Positions 34,280 through 46,305 of a stretch of DNA of 64,000 bases are shown here, one piece after another. Origin of the DNA: Ophioderma brevispina (Eukaryota; Echinodermata; Ophiuroidea; Amphilepidida; Ophiodermatidae). The stretch covers positions 29,760-93,759 of the forward strand of contig JAMKCH010005321.1 in the NCBI GenBank assembly GCA_023653785.1, read 5' to 3'. The notes beneath the pieces are model-generated. The model did not search any database. It was not told the DNA's origin and saw only the letters and a list, made by a program, of their open reading frames with translations. The position numbers and the translations under genes were made by a program. How positions within the stretch are numbered: the stretch's first letter is position 1; every line of letters begins with the position of its first letter.

Positions 34280-35958
34280 GATCACTTACATTTGAAAAAA
34301 ATCTGAGTGTTTACATCCTGTAAAAGCACGAGCTGTGACTGATATTATTTTGCCACGGCTTGCCACGGACAGTCAAAGGATGTTGACATTACTACCAGCA
34401 TTTATCAAATTTGAAAAGCATAATGGTTTAATACCTCGCATACCGTTGCTATCGGATACTCAGTAAATTCTGGCAGGATGTTAACATTTTGATATGCCTG
34501 TGGCAAATTACTGCCAAAGAATGCCTGTAACTCTTTGCAGTTTTTACTGTTTTTAGAGAATGTAAGTATTAAAACTATTTTAAGTGGAATTGGTTTCAAT
34601 AATGGGTCACTTCATTATGCATGAATATTTTTATGCGAACTGGCCCTTTAAAAGTGCCTCCACTTTTACAAGTTTAAATGTTGTGTGTGTCATTGTATAA
34701 ATAATAAATGTGCACACACACACACACAAAACACATCAAACACACAATCATTCGACCACCGCACTTTACTCCATCAAAACTGAGATTTTGGTATCAAAAG
34801 CTGGATCAATTTGATTGAAAAATTGTAACCAGATATGCTTCCGTGTGAGGGAGAAAACATATGAAAAAACGGACCATGATTGGGGCACCCACCTTTAAAA
34901 GCAAACGGGCAAGTAAACTTTTATGAAGGAGGAAGGAGGAATTAGGCTAGACAGGCAGCCTTCCTCTTCAAAGGAAGAATAGCATTAATGTGTATGGTTC
35001 AAAACAGTTTAAGATTACCCGCACTAACAAACAAGACAAGAGCACGGGCCAGCAGATCGCCAATTGATTAAGCATGCCGGCTGCAGCTGTAGCATGATAA
35101 ATAGTATGACCCCTAAACTGCACATGCGCAATGCGAAATTTTGGTGTCATCTTGGATTTAACGATCAGCTGTTTACATATTGTTTTCGTTGCTCATGTGC
35201 TATCATGTACATCCTGTAAAATCATTGAACGTATAACGTTCTGTGTCATTATTTGTCATATAAATGCCACAGCAGTGTCACCTAGATGAAGTGAAATGAT
35301 TGTGATGATTTCCTGATGGTAGCAATTATAAAAAAATAGTAAATATGCAACAGTGCTTTAAGGCTGTTTACGGCGATAAAGCATGATATTAATCCTGGTT
35401 ATTATTATCAATCATGAGGCAATTGAGCTGGGGAGCAAAATTCCCAAGTCCTCCCAGTGATCTGCTCCAGCAAGTTCAAGACGGGATCACATGCGATCGA
35501 AGTAAAAGTGTGGCCAAATGTAGGCCAGTATTGATCACAATCATTAAAAAAGCAGGATGAAAATGCCAATGTTATCCCACTTCCGACCAAATATTTTCAG
35601 CCGGGGGGGGGGGACTGCCCCAATGCCATCAGTCTGTACACTTCTGTTCTCATAAGGAATCACAACTGTTTGACCCTATGCAATTCTCTTTTATTTTTAG
35701 AACAACTTTTAATCACTGGCGACACAATTTTGACAACTGATAAGTAAAAGCTAGTAAATACATGCAAGAGCCAACATGTAGTCAAAATCAGAAAGTCCAA
35801 TCCAGGAATCTTGTAATATAGGTCTATAAAGGTCATTACTTGTATGTTGTAGTGCCCTATATCACTCAAATCATCATAGAACTATGTGTAAAACTAGATT
35901 TTAAAGAAAAATTGTGTTTAACAAATTAAAATGTATAAACATTTCACAGGATGTACCT
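34280..35958. other. Intronic stretch
   Basis: A minus-strand segment 34444-34546 is bounded by splice-like signals (see findings). An AC microsatellite lies at about 34713-34728. Otherwise no recognised feature. Confidence 0.35.
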
Positions 35959-35959
35959 T

Positions 35960-36455
35960 TAAGTCCAGTTTTGTCCATGCGAATGGGGGTAACCGGATTT
36001 ACCTCACACTCACAGCAGTCGCCCTTACCCCCTCCCTCCACTTTGCCCGATTCAACACATCCTCCATCTTCCACTCTCTTCATCCAATTGTTTTCCTCCA
36101 TGTTTTCTTTGGTCTTTGATCCTCCCCTCCTTGAACTATCCACCTCAAACTCAAAGACCCTTCTCAAAAACATGCTCATCATCCTTCCTCAACGGCTGCC
36201 CATTCCAACGTCCTACATTCGCCTTCGCCAAACAGATCCACCGCTTCTTCCAAACCCATCATCTGCATCAAGTCTTGAGTCATCTTCCTTTCCATCAACT
36301 TCACAACCACACATTGTTCTAACCATTGCTCTCTCAGTCTTCTCAAAATCACCATCTCGTTTTCGCTCAGACACTGCGTCTCACTCCCATAAAGCATCAC
36401 TGATCTCACACAACTCCTATACACCATTTCTTTCATCTCCAAAGGATATCCAGTG
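35960..36455 (-). pseudogene. LINE 3' fragment (endonuclease/RT ORF C-terminus)
   Basis: Minus strand reads KEMVYRSCVRSVMLYGSET, then ENEMVILRRLREQWLEQ and KLMERKMTQDLMQMMGLEEA, then downstream pieces resembling the R-R-G-R-P-K-K-x-W tail (36.1 kb). This order is the C-terminal region of endonuclease-reverse transcriptase ORFs of RTE/L1-like LINEs, which is common in invertebrate genomes. Several frameshifts. The 5' part is absent. Confidence 0.8.
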
Positions 36456-36604
36456 GAAAAATGATCAAAATTAGTTGTCAAAACTGTGTTGTGTTGATAT
36501 TATTTGTTTTTCTGGTTTTTTTCATATCATAAGACTTTCAAATAGCTGTGGCATCGACATTGGATCTACATATAGTTGGATTGCTTGTTTAAGGAGTGGT
36601 TTAG

Positions 36605-37010
36605 GCAGATGGAACATGAGATGGAGATGTACTGGATATTAGGTTCATCAAAACTAATGTTGATGAGTTGTGCTGACTTTTATAGAACATAATTGACTGG
36701 TGGGGAAGATGTCTGGTTTGTAGGTTGTCCCAGTTTCTGTCATTAGTAAAATGGGGTGCTCCTTCCAAAGTCCTGGTATACAAAGTTACAAGCAGCCTGA
36801 TGGTGGTTTTTTCAAGGTGGTGTTTGTCTGCTCTTGTGCAGGAGTTCCAAACTTTGCTACCATACTCCATCTGAGGTCTGCCCAAGGGGAGATTATCTTT
36901 GCTCTTCACATCTTGGCTACAAGCAAGGGAGGTCTCCTAAATGTACTAAGGGCACAACTGGCTTTGACTCCTATCTGCTGGCAATGGGTTGACTGCTTCC
37001 AAGTCATTGA
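36605..37010 (-). pseudogene. LINE 3' fragment (Jockey/CR1-like RT C-terminus)
   Basis: Minus strand reads GVKASCALSTFRR, LGRPQMEYGSKVWNSCTRAD and then FTNDRNWDNLQTR. This corresponds to the thumb/C-terminal region of Jockey/CR1 RTs (RPxxEYxxxVWxPxTxxD...LxWxxLxxRR). It is a separate element from the neighbour at 35.96-36.46 kb, because the two would cover overlapping parts of the protein with different sequence. Inactive relic. Confidence 0.75.
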
Positions 37011-37119
37011 AAATGGTATGTGACACCGAATAGTCATGGTGGTGACATATTATTGAGAATACAAGAATTTTTTTTCCTTCATACAAGTTATTACTAACAT
37101 CCACAATTACAAGGAACAA

Positions 37120-37218
37120 CGTACATACATGCGTACATACGTCCATCCATCCCTACATAATACATACAAACGTACACGCATACCTACACACATACCACAC
37201 ATACACACACACACAGTC
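37120..37218. repeat. Imperfect tacatacg/acac microsatellite
   Basis: Tetranucleotide-like repeats (tacatacg, ccatccatcc) grading into acacacacac. Confidence 0.8.
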
Positions 37219-37236
37219 TGTCGGCCTTATAACTTT

Positions 37237-37515
37237 TTTGCTTGCTTAAGGCACTACATGGTTTCCACCTAACAAGCGTCCAAAAATTCAAAATTTGCAG
37301 GAGTAGTGTAGCGAACTCCATTCAATTACATGTTGTAGTGTGTGAGCTTTGTTACGGACAGTACAATAATGCCTAAAATATCAAATTGTGTGGTTATTAT
37401 GGTTCTTCAGTGCTTCACTTGCAAAGTAATGTTAGGATATATATAAACTTGCAAAATCTGATTTTCAATTATTTTTCAATTATCTGATTTGGCAATCCTG
37501 ATAGTGTTGGTAACT
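37237..37515 (+). mobile_element. TTAA MITE, diverged copy
   Basis: Left end ttaaggcactacatggttt. Inner landmarks ttcaaaatttgcagga, acatgttgtagtgtgtgagc, ttacggacagta and cttgcaaaatctgatttt are shared with 57.70-58.08 kb. Right end gatagtgttgg with gttaaagtg nearby. An old member of the family. Confidence 0.6.
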
Positions 37516-37829
37516 GTTAAAGTGAACCACTCCTAGACAACTGTATTAAACTGTTAGTATGTTGTTTTTTTGGTGTTTTTTGTCTGTGTCAAAATGACCA
37601 CTTTTTTAGACAAAACTCTGTTTGGGTGATGGGTTGTCTTATATGGAATAAAGTGTAAACTATCTTGAAACTTTATTCAATAATTGTTAATTAGGGTGAT
37701 GGGTTTGTCTCTAAACCTACCCTATAATTAGCTTATGGAACTTATTTTTAAAATGGTCCCACATGAAAACACTTCCCCCATAAGTCTTAAAAACATCCCT
37801 ACACCTGGTATTGCAATCATTGTACCTAT
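37516..37829. other. Intronic spacer
   Basis: No recognised feature. Confidence 0.35.
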
Positions 37830-37993
37830 ATGTACACACATACCTACATACCTACATACATACATACAACTACATATAGATACACCACACCACACACACA
37901 CACCACCCCCCACACACACACACACACCACACACACCCACACACCACACACACACACACACCTCACACACACCACACACACACACACACACAA
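37830..37993. repeat. CA/CACC microsatellite
   Basis: tacatacctacatac repeats pass into about 125 bp of interrupted cacacacc units. Apparent proteins of Thr-His repeats on one strand and Val-Cys on the other are artefacts of this repeat. Confidence 0.9.
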
Positions 37994-40900
37994 AATAATA
38001 ATAATCTGCTTTTGTCAAGAATGGTCCCCATGCATGGAAGTGAGAAGGTATAGCAAACAATACACAAAACAAAATACTTAGGGCCACAATTTTTATGTGT
38101 GAGTCTTTTATATTTTATGGTGTCATTTAACAATATTAGCCAATATGAATCTAAAATTCTATTTTACGTAAAACTGCCAATGACCATCATTTTAGAGTTT
38201 AAAAACCCGCATGAACATCCGATATTCCTACGGTTTTTTAGCGCAAAATCATATTTTCGCCTATTTTTCTGTGGAAAATGCCAATGTGCCACCTTGTGGA
38301 CTTAATGACATCATTTGACATCATACTAGGTGTGTTGTATTTATTTTGGTAATCATGAAAGAGAAGGACCATAGCTATCCACTGTGTATAAAAAAATCAT
38401 ACATCGGGTGCTTTAAAGAATCTCGAGTGGGGGGGGGTGGGGGGGGTAACCCACCCCCCCTTGGTAAACCGTGTTCACATAAAAAGGCTTGGTAAGACGA
38501 GGGTAAGAGGAACTAGTTTTTTTTGTTTTTTTTTTTTTTAAATATAACTAGTGGGAGGCCCGTGCTTTGCATGGGCTTCCGCTAGCTGAGTGAACCGGAG
38601 GGATCACTGAAAAATGGCAGCGATCCTGAAACAGAAGCGACTATCACACTACGGATAGGTCCGTACTGTAGTTTATGAATCATCCTCCATCGAGCACACA
38701 TCCTGTATTCTACAATTTTGTTCATAACTCAAAGTTGCAAATGAAAAGGAAATTGTACCCTCAAAAATCTCCTTCGTCCTTTAAACAGGATTAATGCTGA
38801 GGATATCTCCTCTGCACCCACAGGCTATACTCTCCACCCCCACATTAACTTGACAAAAGCAAGATGCCAGAAAGAGGTAAATCTAGTCACGTTTATTAGA
38901 AATAGTTCATCAACATTTGGGCTTCCACTCAGTTGTGTTTTTTTTTTTTTTTTTTTTTTTATCATCTCACGGTTGTGGTGATAAACAACAGAGTGTGTAG
39001 GCCATATACTCATACTCACAGCATGCTTGCACGTTCTATAGAAAAACCACGACATGAAGACAAAGCTACACAAATTGAGAATGCTTGGGAGCTCACACAT
39101 AACCAACATATGGCTTTATGCTTAGGTCCAATGCACATAAGTGGGAGAGGGTCAACTTTGGCATCAGTAGAGTGTTGATGCTGTGTCCTGCTCTGAAAGG
39201 ATAGCTGAAAAATCCATTGTGGTAAATAGTGGGTTCTGTAAATAAAAATAGGGTTTATCAGAGGGAAGCCGTTCTTATTAAATAATAGTGAATTGACTTC
39301 ATTTTCGATTTTATTTTGTTTTAACTTGTAAATTTAGTTAATGAATGGTGCATATTATCCTTAGTCTTACCCTTAAATTTTTTTTAGTATATTTTTTCAA
39401 CATTGCTCACTTTCATATTGGCGGACCCACCCATACACGCAATACACACCCTCCAACACAAAAAAATGAAACATAACACATGTACACAACACAAAAAAGG
39501 TCCTAGAACTGGGTGTATACAAGTTCATACAAAAAAACACCTGGAAATCATTTTCCGAGCATATCACACATGCACAGCACAATCCAAAGCACTCATTGAT
39601 TATTTAGGAAATGTTTGTGTGATTGCACTTTGAAAAATATTTCTTTTTCTCTGGCAGTCACTCTGAACTTTATAACTTAACACTTACCATCTGGAGTAAA
39701 ATTATGAAGGTCATAAGTGAAAAAACAAATGTCTGGTGAAACTATCAAATACTATCATGTCTCATTGGAGTGTACTTGGTGTTATCTCTCAATGTGGTAT
39801 AACAACTTTTCTTTGGATTACAGCTAGTACATTTCATTTGTCATAACATGGAATTTGATGGGGCATTCTCGATTTTCCTCTTACATTGTTAGTCTATGTG
39901 CATGCCTAATGTGAATCGGCTATCACTTTTGGGTTTGTTCTATGGAAGGCTCTTATCTGCAGAAATTACCTCATCTAAAGTTTGAAACATGAGTGTAACT
40001 TTATTAATCAGATAGGATGTCCTAATTTCAAAAAAAGGCTATGTGTGGTTTCTACTTATCTGCTCAATGTTTAGAAATCCAGTGTATAGTTATCACTATA
40101 AATTCAATACCTTACCCTGACCTCCAGTAAAACATAACCTACGATTTCGGTTGTTAGAAACATCACATCCTGGAAATAAGATTACTACTAAAACTTTCTG
40201 GAAAATCCACCATTGACGTTATCAGCAAGAAGGCTCTTTCAGGATCACGGGACCCTAATCTTCAGAATTTACACACCAAGGCAACTCAGAAAATCATGTT
40301 ACACTCCCTACATATCGCCAGGGGTTGAAAAAATGTAAATTTCCCGGGAAGATAGTCGGCATTTCTCACAGATTTCCCACTATATCTTATGTATAAATTT
40401 CCCTCCAAATGGCCCAAGTTTCCCTCCAATGGCCAAGTTTCCGGGGAGGAGCTTCCTTTAAATTCCCCACTGGTTTCGATGCCATTTCGGCTATCACATG
40501 TCCACTTATTATTGTTTGATTATGCTGCTCATAGAATGGTACTGCTAATTAAGAACATTAGCCAGCAGACTGCAGGGGGAGTCACTGGATTACTCATCAG
40601 AGGGGGGCAAAATTCCAAATTTGGAGGCAGATTTTCCTGGTTGGAGGTAAAATTTTCGGGTGAGCAGGCAAAAAGGCTAATTTAGCATGATTTTCAAGAT
40701 TTTTTGTAGTTCCCGGTCAATCAAAAGCTCTCTGGGATGGGCACACAAATGCCTCCGCCCCAGGGGTGTAAGTAGTTCCTCTTCACCGATTTTCCTCTCT
40801 TTCCCCCACTTGAAAAAATAGTGCCCAAAATTTCAGCTTTTTCTTGTATTTTCAGCCATTTTTGGCCCATTTATTTACCCAATTTTACAGTGTTTTTCAC

Positions 40901-41079
40901 ATTTTTTTGTCTGTGGCCTCTGCCACCCTATCCACTTGTAAGTCTACTGGCACAGGAACTGGACTTTGCCTTGCAGCATAGTAATCCTACATCCTGAGAC
41001 ATGTCAGAAGAGGACCTCTTTCTCTTCTCTTCTCACTACTTGAGGTCGCATCATACGCATTTCACTGGTCATGGCTTCA
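37994..41079. other. Intronic stretch
   Basis: Contains a compact hairpin gcccgtgctttgcatgggc at 38558-38576, a 23-base T run at 38938-38960, and a 40.33-40.75 kb G/T-rich segment (tttcccgggaag, tttcccactata) resembling hAT MITE interiors. No coding sequence recognised. Confidence 0.4.
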
Positions 41080-41330
41080 AGTTCTTGTTAGTCTTTCTTC
41101 TACTCTCAACATTCCTCACTTGCCATCCAAAGATATAACCACTCCTGTCTCTGTACGTGCGTCTTCAGTCATCGGGACCTTTGTCAAAAGGAGCTACCAC
41201 CATGGTCTGATATTATGGAATAAACTGCCTGACAGGTTGTTTCATGCATCACTTATCTGGCCTTCGCTGTTAAGATATCTTTGAATCATTTCCTTTCTTG
41301 GTTTGCTTTTCCCCACTCTTTGTTATTGGC
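41080..41330 (+). pseudogene. LINE ORF C-terminal fragment
   Basis: A plus-strand frame reads VIGTFVKRSYHHGLILWNKL followed by PD. It resembles the end of many non-LTR RT ORFs, where a short basic stretch precedes LWNxLP. Upstream pieces are frameshifted and not individually diagnostic. Element type uncertain. Confidence 0.45.
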
Positions 41331-41499
41331 AATATACTTTTGTTCTGTTTCATTTCATTTTGGTGGCATGTTTCTTTAATATTTTTGGCTTCATGTTATT
41401 GAATTAGCGCCCTTTGTGGGCAGTGTTGGGTTAGGTAAAACAAAATGTTGTTTTTCCAGTAGCTGGCACACATTTTGATTTGGAACTTGAACTGCATAA

Positions 41500-42430
41500 C
41501 ATTTGTTTTTTTGTTGTCTGAGAATATTGTTTTTTTTTGACCAAAAAAATGATCGCACAATATTTATTAAAACTCATAGCTCGACCAATATTTTGTGTAT
41601 CATGGCTCGAAATCCATCCAATTTCATATCAGACTTGGTCAGTAGAACCTGTCTGCAGATTGGGGTCGAAGGTTGAATGAAACAATTATAGGGTCATTTT
41701 TTCTAAGTTTATCTCTCTGTCATTTGCTGTGATCACAAGACCTGTTCAGAAGTGTCTACTGGTGCCAAGGCCTATATAGAGAGGTATGGCACACATTGAC
41801 TTCAAGTTTATGTGGGCTGATTAATGGTATTCTTTCCAAATTTTCAAACTAATGCTATCCAGTGTCAAATGCTTAAATTTAATTTTAAACAAGACTTGGT
41901 AAGCAGACTCACTGACCCAAGCTCATAGGGGTTGTACACAATTGGAGTCGAGAATCATGTAGGTCATCTAAAGGGCATAGCTTTTAAAAACTATAACTTT
42001 GTTGTTCTGCTAATAATCAATTTCCATGATCACCAGACTAGATCTGACAAAAAGGACCCATATATGTCAGTGGTCATTGGGTCGTTTGGCCAAAATCTGA
42101 GAAATTCTTCTCTTCAAATAAGAGAGATATCATATCATGCCACCTATGCCCCTGGCATCAAACAAAGGGGCCAAGGCATATGGGTTGAACCAGAATTTGG
42201 ATCAATGGTCATCTGTGTGAATTTTGGCCATTTTGGCCAACTCAATGAGATCCTTTCTCTCCTCACATAAAGTGTGTCAACCTGATGCAATTGTCCAGAT
42301 CTTGCCTAGGGCCAGCACAGGTATATGGGGTACACAATGTTTGATCAGTTGTCATCTATTGGTCAAATTTTGAAAATCAATCCAAATAACTTGAGATGTT
42401 TTCATATCAAAGGTATACTATGTAGTTATT
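41500..42430 (+). repeat. Dispersed non-coding repeat, copy 1 (tentative)
   Basis: Repeating phrases such as aaactcatagctcgaccaat, ttcatatcagacttggtcag, gtcatttttt and gtcatctattggtcaaattttg occur about every 250-280 bp. They resemble the style of 61.14-62.22 kb (aaactcttaaaccaatttcac, agaacttggttcaagg). No protein. Likely a core-repeat type element, but boundaries are not defined. Confidence 0.4.
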
Positions 42431-43224
42431 GAATAATCAGAGTTTGATGGCTATGACAAAAAAGTATTAAAAAAATGACAGGTTGCAGATTATATTTCCA
42501 AATGCACTTCCTACTGCCATAAAATTCTCTTGTTGTTGTGTTGAAACAATAAAGTTTGCAAAATGTTTGAAAGTTGATGGTAGGCCTTTTGATTGAAACT
42601 TTGTCTTTGTAGAGTCTGTTTTGTGCTTAAGCAACAATGTATTGGGCCAATTGAAATATTTTACAGGGTACAATCTCAACACAAAAAAATGTATGTAATG
42701 TAATGATTAGGATTTTTTGCTGGTTTTCTTCAGCTTGGTCTCTCTCTTGCAAACAACAAAACTTATCCATTTTTAGTCCCTGATCTACACACTTCAGAGT
42801 ATTGTGACTGAAGTACATCACCTAAAAAAGACCATTTCCTGTGAATAATTATGTTCTCGAACGAGGTGTTTTTTGACTTGTCATTCAAACTGAGAATGGG
42901 ATTGGAATTGAATTTTCAGGTCTATACTTTCAGAGATATTTCAATTACCATTATTCAAATCCAACAGTCTTATTAATTTTGAAGTTCTGGTCCTTAAACC
43001 GTCTCTAAAATTAACATCTGGCCACTATCTTTGCCCTTGTAACATTTTAGTTACATTGCAAATAATCTTTAATTTATCATTATCACAGTCAATGTGTGAA
43101 TGCAAGAAGGTCGTAAGTGCCAGTGCCATTTGTCAAAATTCCCATCAAACTACTAATTAATGGCCAAGGCTTTAGTCAAGTGACTCCTGAAATGATTCTT
43201 CAGTGACCCAGAGCCATGACCTCA
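42431..43224. other. Intronic stretch
   Basis: No recognised feature. Confidence 0.35.
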
Positions 43225-43577
43225 ATGAAAGGGGGATGGCCCGATTTAAGGATATGAAGTTTTCATCTTGATAGAATGGCCTTCACTCCAAAACACCCCA
43301 TCTGTAAAGTTTGCGTCGATATTCAATCCGTTTTGATGTGAGGAGCGTAAAAAAACATTGATTTTTTGTAAGCCCCGTTGAGTACTCTGTAAAATTAATA
43401 TTGGCGCCAAAATAGGCACATTTTCGCCCTCAGTATTCAAACCAACTCTTTGGCTCAAGATTTCACAGGAAATGAGAAAAAAATAGTAGCTTTTTTTTCT
43501 TTGATACCAAAATGTCGACCACTTCCGGTTAAAATCTGGGGCTTCTGGGACGACGGGTATTAGTGATCGGGCCAGGA
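43225..43577 (+). mobile_element. MITE family M3, full copy
   Basis: Left end gggggatggcccgatttaagg, right end gatcgggccaggactttaaag; the termini are inverted relative to each other (ggcccgat and atcgggcc). The interior shares blocks with 19035-19395 (inverted) and 30090-30292. It ends about 140 bp upstream of tolloid exon C, within its 3' splice region neighbourhood. Confidence 0.7.
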
Positions 43578-43718
43578 CTTTAAAGATACAATTAGTTTCT
43601 AATACATGGCCGCACAAGATGTATCAATGGCAGCTATTGCACTTATGACCTGTTGCACTCACATTGATGAGTTACTTATACATTCCATTTCATTTCAAAT
43701 ATTCTTAATTTATCACAG

Positions 43719-43930
43719 GTGCGGTTCTTTGTTGGGTAATGAAAGAATGATGGTCCAGGCCCACAAGCAATTTCCATAGCAAAAAATTGTGACAACAATT
43801 TGGTTGTGGTTAGTAGCATGAACTGGTCATGTTGTAGGCTTAGGCTTTTGGCATGAACACACACACCCGACAGAGGATAATCATGTGACAATAGTCAAGC
43901 AAAATTATCATTGCATGGAAGTGATGTGAA
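43719..43930 (+). CDS. Tolloid/BMP1-like protease, exon C (zinc-binding motif)
   Basis: Acceptor tatcacag ends at 43718. The exon completes the glycine from exon B and reads CGSLLG (family CCSYVG). After shifts it reads [16 protein letters not shown] at 43764-43811, then HE-L (43817-43824), then [13 protein letters not shown] and [10 protein letters not shown] at 43825-43905. This is the astacin signature HExxHxxGFxHExxRxDRDxxV. All three zinc histidines and the catalytic glutamate can be read at codon level. However, one base is missing inside HELGH, two codons (LG) are extra before FWHEH, and the usual RPDRD reads HPTED. The 3' end is uncertain, and a gt at about 43924 is only one possible donor. 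The gene product would be a secreted zinc metalloprotease that processes procollagens and chordin-type BMP antagonists, if intact. Confidence 0.88.
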
Positions 43931-45427
43931 ATTATTAATACATTTGGTAAAATGTCTATTAAAGATGCAATAGAGATTTCACGTAATCAGATGTGCCCTT
44001 AAAAAATTGAAAGCACTGATTAAAAGCTACCATTAAAATTCCACATCTAAAAGGGCTTGAGTTGAGAATTATGTATTTGGTACAAGAATTTTGAAATTTC
44101 TTAATTTTTGTATTGGAGCAATACAAAAATTTAGCGTAGTTTTATATTTGGAAATATTGAAGCAATAAATGACCATTCTTTCCAAATTTTAATATATGTC
44201 GTAGCCAATTACAAGGTAAGAAATATATATAGCATCTTGATCTGATGCATGCAACACAGATGACACAATTAATATATATTATGTATACTTATTATGTATG
44301 CTTGAAATCTCTACTTGCACCTATATCTTACTTGCACTAATATTTGTAAATAGTTTGTTTACTCTGTCAGTTGGAATGTAAAATCAATTCTAGCAAAGCA
44401 GAAGTCAATGGTTTTGGTTGGACCCAATAAGATCTTGAAATTTCATATGAGGTTCAGGTGCGATATAGGGAGGGGCGAGGGGGCACGCGACCTCCCGGTA
44501 ATTCTGCAAAATCTTGCCAAAAATCAGGCCCATTTGGACACGTTTAGCCTTTCAGCCCCCGGTAACTTTTGAGGTTTTTCAAATTCTGGATCCGCCCTGG
44601 CTGTTTTCTCCATCACATGGAAGCATATCACCAAAAACAGTTGAGGTAAAACAGTCCAGCCGGTTGGATAGTAGAAACATAAAGTGGTGCAATAAATGGG
44701 TCATAGGACATGTATGGAAATCAACAAGTATGGTTTGTTTCATCAGGTCACGAATACAAACTTTTCGCAAGCTTAGAACCCCCGAAGAAGTCAACTCATT
44801 AAATGAACCTTATGATTTTTTTTGCCAGTCTTATGACTGATGCAGAGAAAATACTTTCTCCAGGGGCATATGGCTTGATACTGTAGTGCCACAGAAAGCA
44901 AAGTGATTCAGGTGGCGCCCAGAAATTGGAAAAGAAAGATAAGGAGAGAAGATTGAACACAGGCAAATAAGCTGTATCAGTGTCCATGTGAGTGTATTTT
45001 TTGTCTATTAAAATTTTGCCTCCCCATAAGATATAACTTTTACTAGGCATGTACTGAAACATGAGGGGGTCTTAAAAAAGTAAACCACAGCAAACAAATT
45101 ACCAAACACTACATTGCATGGCGATCTTTGTTGTTTTTATTTTTTTTTGATATTTACATTTTGTAACCCAAAGATCAAACCAAATTTTATATCATCTGTC
45201 GATAAAATGTGCTTTGTTGCCACCCCATTGACATATTTTGAATCTTGAAAGAGGATTTCCTTTTATATAAGTTCAAGAGCAGTGCCAATATGAAAGCTTT
45301 AGGGATCAGGGTATCAATTTAAGCATAAATGTTAAAGGTTTAACATTGATTAGAACATACCATTTTCTCAATTTCATTTGAACAGTGACACTGGCCATCA
45401 TCAACATACATTAATTCAAAATTTAAA
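43931..45427. other. Intron after exon C
   Basis: AT-rich, with a small inverted pair near 44105-44130 (ttttgtattggagcaatacaaaa, a stem-loop of two 9-10-bp arms). No tolloid exon recognised. Confidence 0.4.
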
Positions 45428-45735
45428 TATGATAACATTTTATTTTAAGCAGTAATCGTAAGGCTCTAGACTTCTGTAACGTAAAATTATATAATATTGG
45501 ATTGGTTGGGGTTGATACAGAAAATATTGCCTAATCAATATTGTGGAGTCAAAGACGAGCCTGATATTTTCTTGGCGCGGCGATTTGATAACATTTTTAA
45601 GCAGTAAATCTGTAAGACCTATAGAGTTCTTTTTTGTTACAAATAATTAGATAATATTGGATGGTTGAGAATTGATAACAAAAGTATGGCCTAATCAAAG
45701 ATTGTGCGAGTCAAAGACGAGCCTGATATTTTTCT
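45428..45735. repeat. Tandem duplication, 162-bp unit, two units
   Basis: gataacattttatttt...gagtcaaagacgagcctgatatttt (45428-45573) recurs with indels at about 45588-45735. The gagtcaaagacgagcc block is at 45546 and 45708. Confidence 0.8.
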
Positions 45736-46125
45736 TTCAACTGAAACTACACATCCAAGCAAAAAGGAAGTAGTAATTGACAAAAATGGTTTTAAAAATG
45801 GCGTCAAACTAATAAAAAATGAGAGTATTTGATTAACGAGTTGCATGACCAAATGTACAGTTATTTATGCATATTCTGTGCTGTTGGGCGGTATGCGCTA
45901 AGAGCACAGCAGCACTAATTCTCTGGATTGGATTAGCTCTCTTTGAGGTATTTTCGGTATGAGCAATAAAGCGGGTACACAAAAATCACGTCAATTTGAA
46001 GAACATAGTCAACATGTGAACTATGACAAGCTCATATTGTGTCACTCACATCACATTACGTTTTAGCTGACCATATTTGACAATGTTTTTTTTAATCCAT
46101 CAATTCATTGAATGATGGATTATTG

Positions 46126-46305
46126 TCATCGAGAGCGGCGTTTTAATATGTCGGGTCTGGTTAGAGAAATAGTCGGCCGTTTTATGTCGTTTCCGCCGGA
46201 AATGCGGCCAAAATGTTTTAGCGGTGGTGGGCCGTGTGTCGTAGGAATTATTTTTGTAATTGTGACGGCAGGTCCGTTTGGGGGAGGTTTTCTGCTTTTG
46301 GGCAT
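46126..46305 (-). other. Small open frame in a CpG-rich pocket
   Basis: An ATG-initiated 59-codon minus frame, basic and proline-rich (PKSRKPPPNG near its start, KRRSR at its end), flanked upstream by stops. The same segment is open for 75 codons on the plus strand. Local CpG density is visibly higher than the surroundings. No family recognised. It could be a first exon or promoter-associated sequence of an unknown transcript, or chance. Confidence 0.25.

Larger units (their letters stand above)
26576..43718 (+). other. Intron B-C of the tolloid-like gene (17.1 kb)
   Basis: Extends from donor GTAATG to the acceptor tatcacag. It is filled with MITEs, SINE and LINE fragments and microsatellites listed separately. 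No additional tolloid exon is expected here, because exon C continues directly from the RPCG end of exon B. Confidence 0.75.

Noticed and set aside
35914..36474. 186-residue plus-strand open frame
   Set aside because: Antisense of a recognised LINE C-terminal fragment (MLYGSET, GLEEA on the minus strand).
37728..38087. Open frames rich in Val-Cys or Thr-His
   Set aside because: Produced by the CA microsatellite on both strands.
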